A stretch of 64,000 nucleotides of DNA from Psychrobacillus sp. BL-248-WT-3 (lineage in GTDB: Bacteria; Bacillota; Bacilli; Bacillales_A; Planococcaceae). This document shows, one piece after another, positions 63,406 through 64,000 of the stretch. The DNA is taken from NCBI RefSeq assembly GCF_012843435.1, contig NZ_JABAFC010000019.1, positions 1 through 64,000 on the forward strand, read 5' to 3'. The notes beneath the pieces were generated by a model. It had not been told where the DNA came from. It made no database searches and saw only the letters and a list, made by a program, of their open reading frames with translations. Positions within the stretch are counted from its first letter, which is position 1; the number at the start of each line of letters is the position of its first letter. Both the position numbers and the translations under genes were made by a program.

Positions 63406-64000
63406 TTATTTATATAATGATTCTCTCCTATCTTGAAAGACTGGAATTCTACCTCTTACTTCTTCTACAAGATTTAAATCAATATCTACTAGACCGTTAG
63501 TTTCCTCCTCATTACCTAACCATACTATTTCTCCCCAAGGGGCAATCACCATCGAGTTACCATTGAATTGATTGTTTGGATCGTCGCCGACTCTGTTTAC
63601 TGCCACTATATAGCATTGATTTTCGATTGCTCTTGCCTGCAGAAGAATTTTCCAATGATCAATTCGTGCAGCTGGCCACTGTGCAGGTACAAATATTACC
63701 TTGGCTCCTAGTAAAGAATGGGCACGAAACCATTCAGGAAAGCGAAGATCATAGCATATAACACCTGCCATCGTTATATTCTCGATTTCGAATAAGTTTT
63801 TCTCGTTTCCTGCTTTTAAATACATATGTTCATCCATTAGCTTAAATAAGTGGGCCTTATCGTACTCAGTTATGATATCTCCAGAATCATTTACAATATA
63901 CATCGTATTATAAAAATGAGAATCCTTCTTTGTAGAGACAGAGCCACCGATAATGTGAATATGTAATTCCTTCGCTAGCTTGGTTAATAATTTCTTTGTG
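63406..64000 (-). CDS. carbon-nitrogen hydrolase (nitrilase family, MtnU/Nit2-like), 5' end beyond the window
   Basis: The frame is open from the stop at 63406 to the right edge, so at least 197 codons are present and the N terminus, with the catalytic Glu, is missing. Seen are the catalytic Lys in YDKAHLFKLMDEH and Cys in AGVICYDLRFPE, and ARAIENQCYIVAVN. The spacing fits omega-amidase Nit2 and B. subtilis MtnU (YkrU), which handle 2-oxo acid amides in methionine salvage. An ATG at 63903 is internal. Whether the full protein is intact cannot be told. Confidence 0.88.
   Translation of the reverse strand, partial: TKKLLTKLAKELHIHIIGGSVSTKKDSHFYNTMYIVNDSGDIITEYDKAHLFKLMDEHMYLKAGNEKNLFEIENITMAGVICYDLRFPEWFRAHSLLGAKVIFVPAQWPAARIDHWKILLQARAIENQCYIVAVNRVGDDPNNQFNGNSMVIAPWGEIVWLGNEEETNGLVDIDLNLVEEVRGRIPVFQDRRESLYK

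Overview
The window is chromosomal DNA from a low-GC, endospore-type Gram-positive bacterium. The gene content and order point to the Planococcaceae/Bacillaceae, close to Psychrobacillus, Lysinibacillus or Sporosarcina. This is inferred from base composition (AT-rich by eye), strong AGGAGG ribosome sites, frequent TTG/GTG starts, and gene neighbourhoods shared with Bacillus subtilis: odhA-odhB beside yojN-yojO; ypmR-ypmS-msrA-msrB; thyA-dfrA-ypkP; ypjP, ypiP-yphP; ypgQ and ypgR; ypeQ, ypeP and cspD. No rRNA genes, complete tRNA genes, CRISPR array, prophage or plasmid functions were seen.

Layout. 1-3.9 kb: an RsbR-type STAS protein that looks C-terminally clipped beside an IS21-like end, a cold-shock gene with a long leader, and the xpaC-telA pair. 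3.8-4.2 kb: a 385-bp MITE-like element. 4.3-7.3 kb: a MoxR ATPase/VWA pair and a DUF6501 gene with a palindrome over its promoter. 7.3-7.6 kb: a non-coding array of about 13 copies of a 21-nt repeat with a five-copy higher-order period. 7.7-11.8 kb: odhAB (2-oxoglutarate dehydrogenase). 12-14.2 kb: an ArlRS-like two-component system. 14.2-15.2 kb: a second MITE copy with a perfect 8-bp target duplication, then a promoter and about 220 nt of structured, tRNA-like leader before a GNAT gene. 15.8-25.4 kb: a MurG-like transferase, MATE pump, CAP-domain protein, COG0523 GTPase, CtpB-type protease, deoD, yozE and a chemotaxis receptor. 25.5-26.6 kb: a broken IS1182-type transposase and a palindromic repeat.

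26.7-34.3 kb holds two operons (ypmR-ypmS-msrA-msrB for methionine sulfoxide repair, thyA-dfrA-ypkP-degV for folate/dTMP and phospholipid synthesis), then ypjP, an overlooked 25-residue membrane peptide gene with its own ribosome site and terminator, and yphP-ypiP. 34.8-36.3 kb is a frameshifted MurE-like ligase. 36.8-37.3 kb is a four-copy tandem of a 124-bp repeat. 37.4-41.1 kb is the ypgQ-yfmR-ypgR operon. 41.4-44.6 kb has two more cold-shock genes, ypeQ, ypeP, an SRPBCC protein, CoaW and a DUF4870 protein. 44.6-51 kb has a YtcJ-like amidohydrolase, DUF1836, hemolysin III, an AAC(6')-like acetyltransferase, OsmC and a sensor diguanylate cyclase. 51.2-55.8 kb is a complete branched-chain amino-acid ABC transporter operon with an internal attenuator after the binding-protein gene. 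56-64 kb has pepF, small unknown genes, a UMF1-type MFS transporter, a maltose acetyltransferase, membrane proteins, a hotdog thioesterase and the 3' part of a nitrilase-family gene.

Most of the window is ordinary core chromosome. The unusual material is non-coding: the tRNA-like leader at 15.0-15.2 kb, the 21-nt repeat array at 7.3-7.6 kb, the MITE pair, the tandem palindromic repeats, and a few operator-like palindromes. Start codons were re-chosen by ribosome-site spacing where the longest reading frame looked too long; these choices are stated in each entry.
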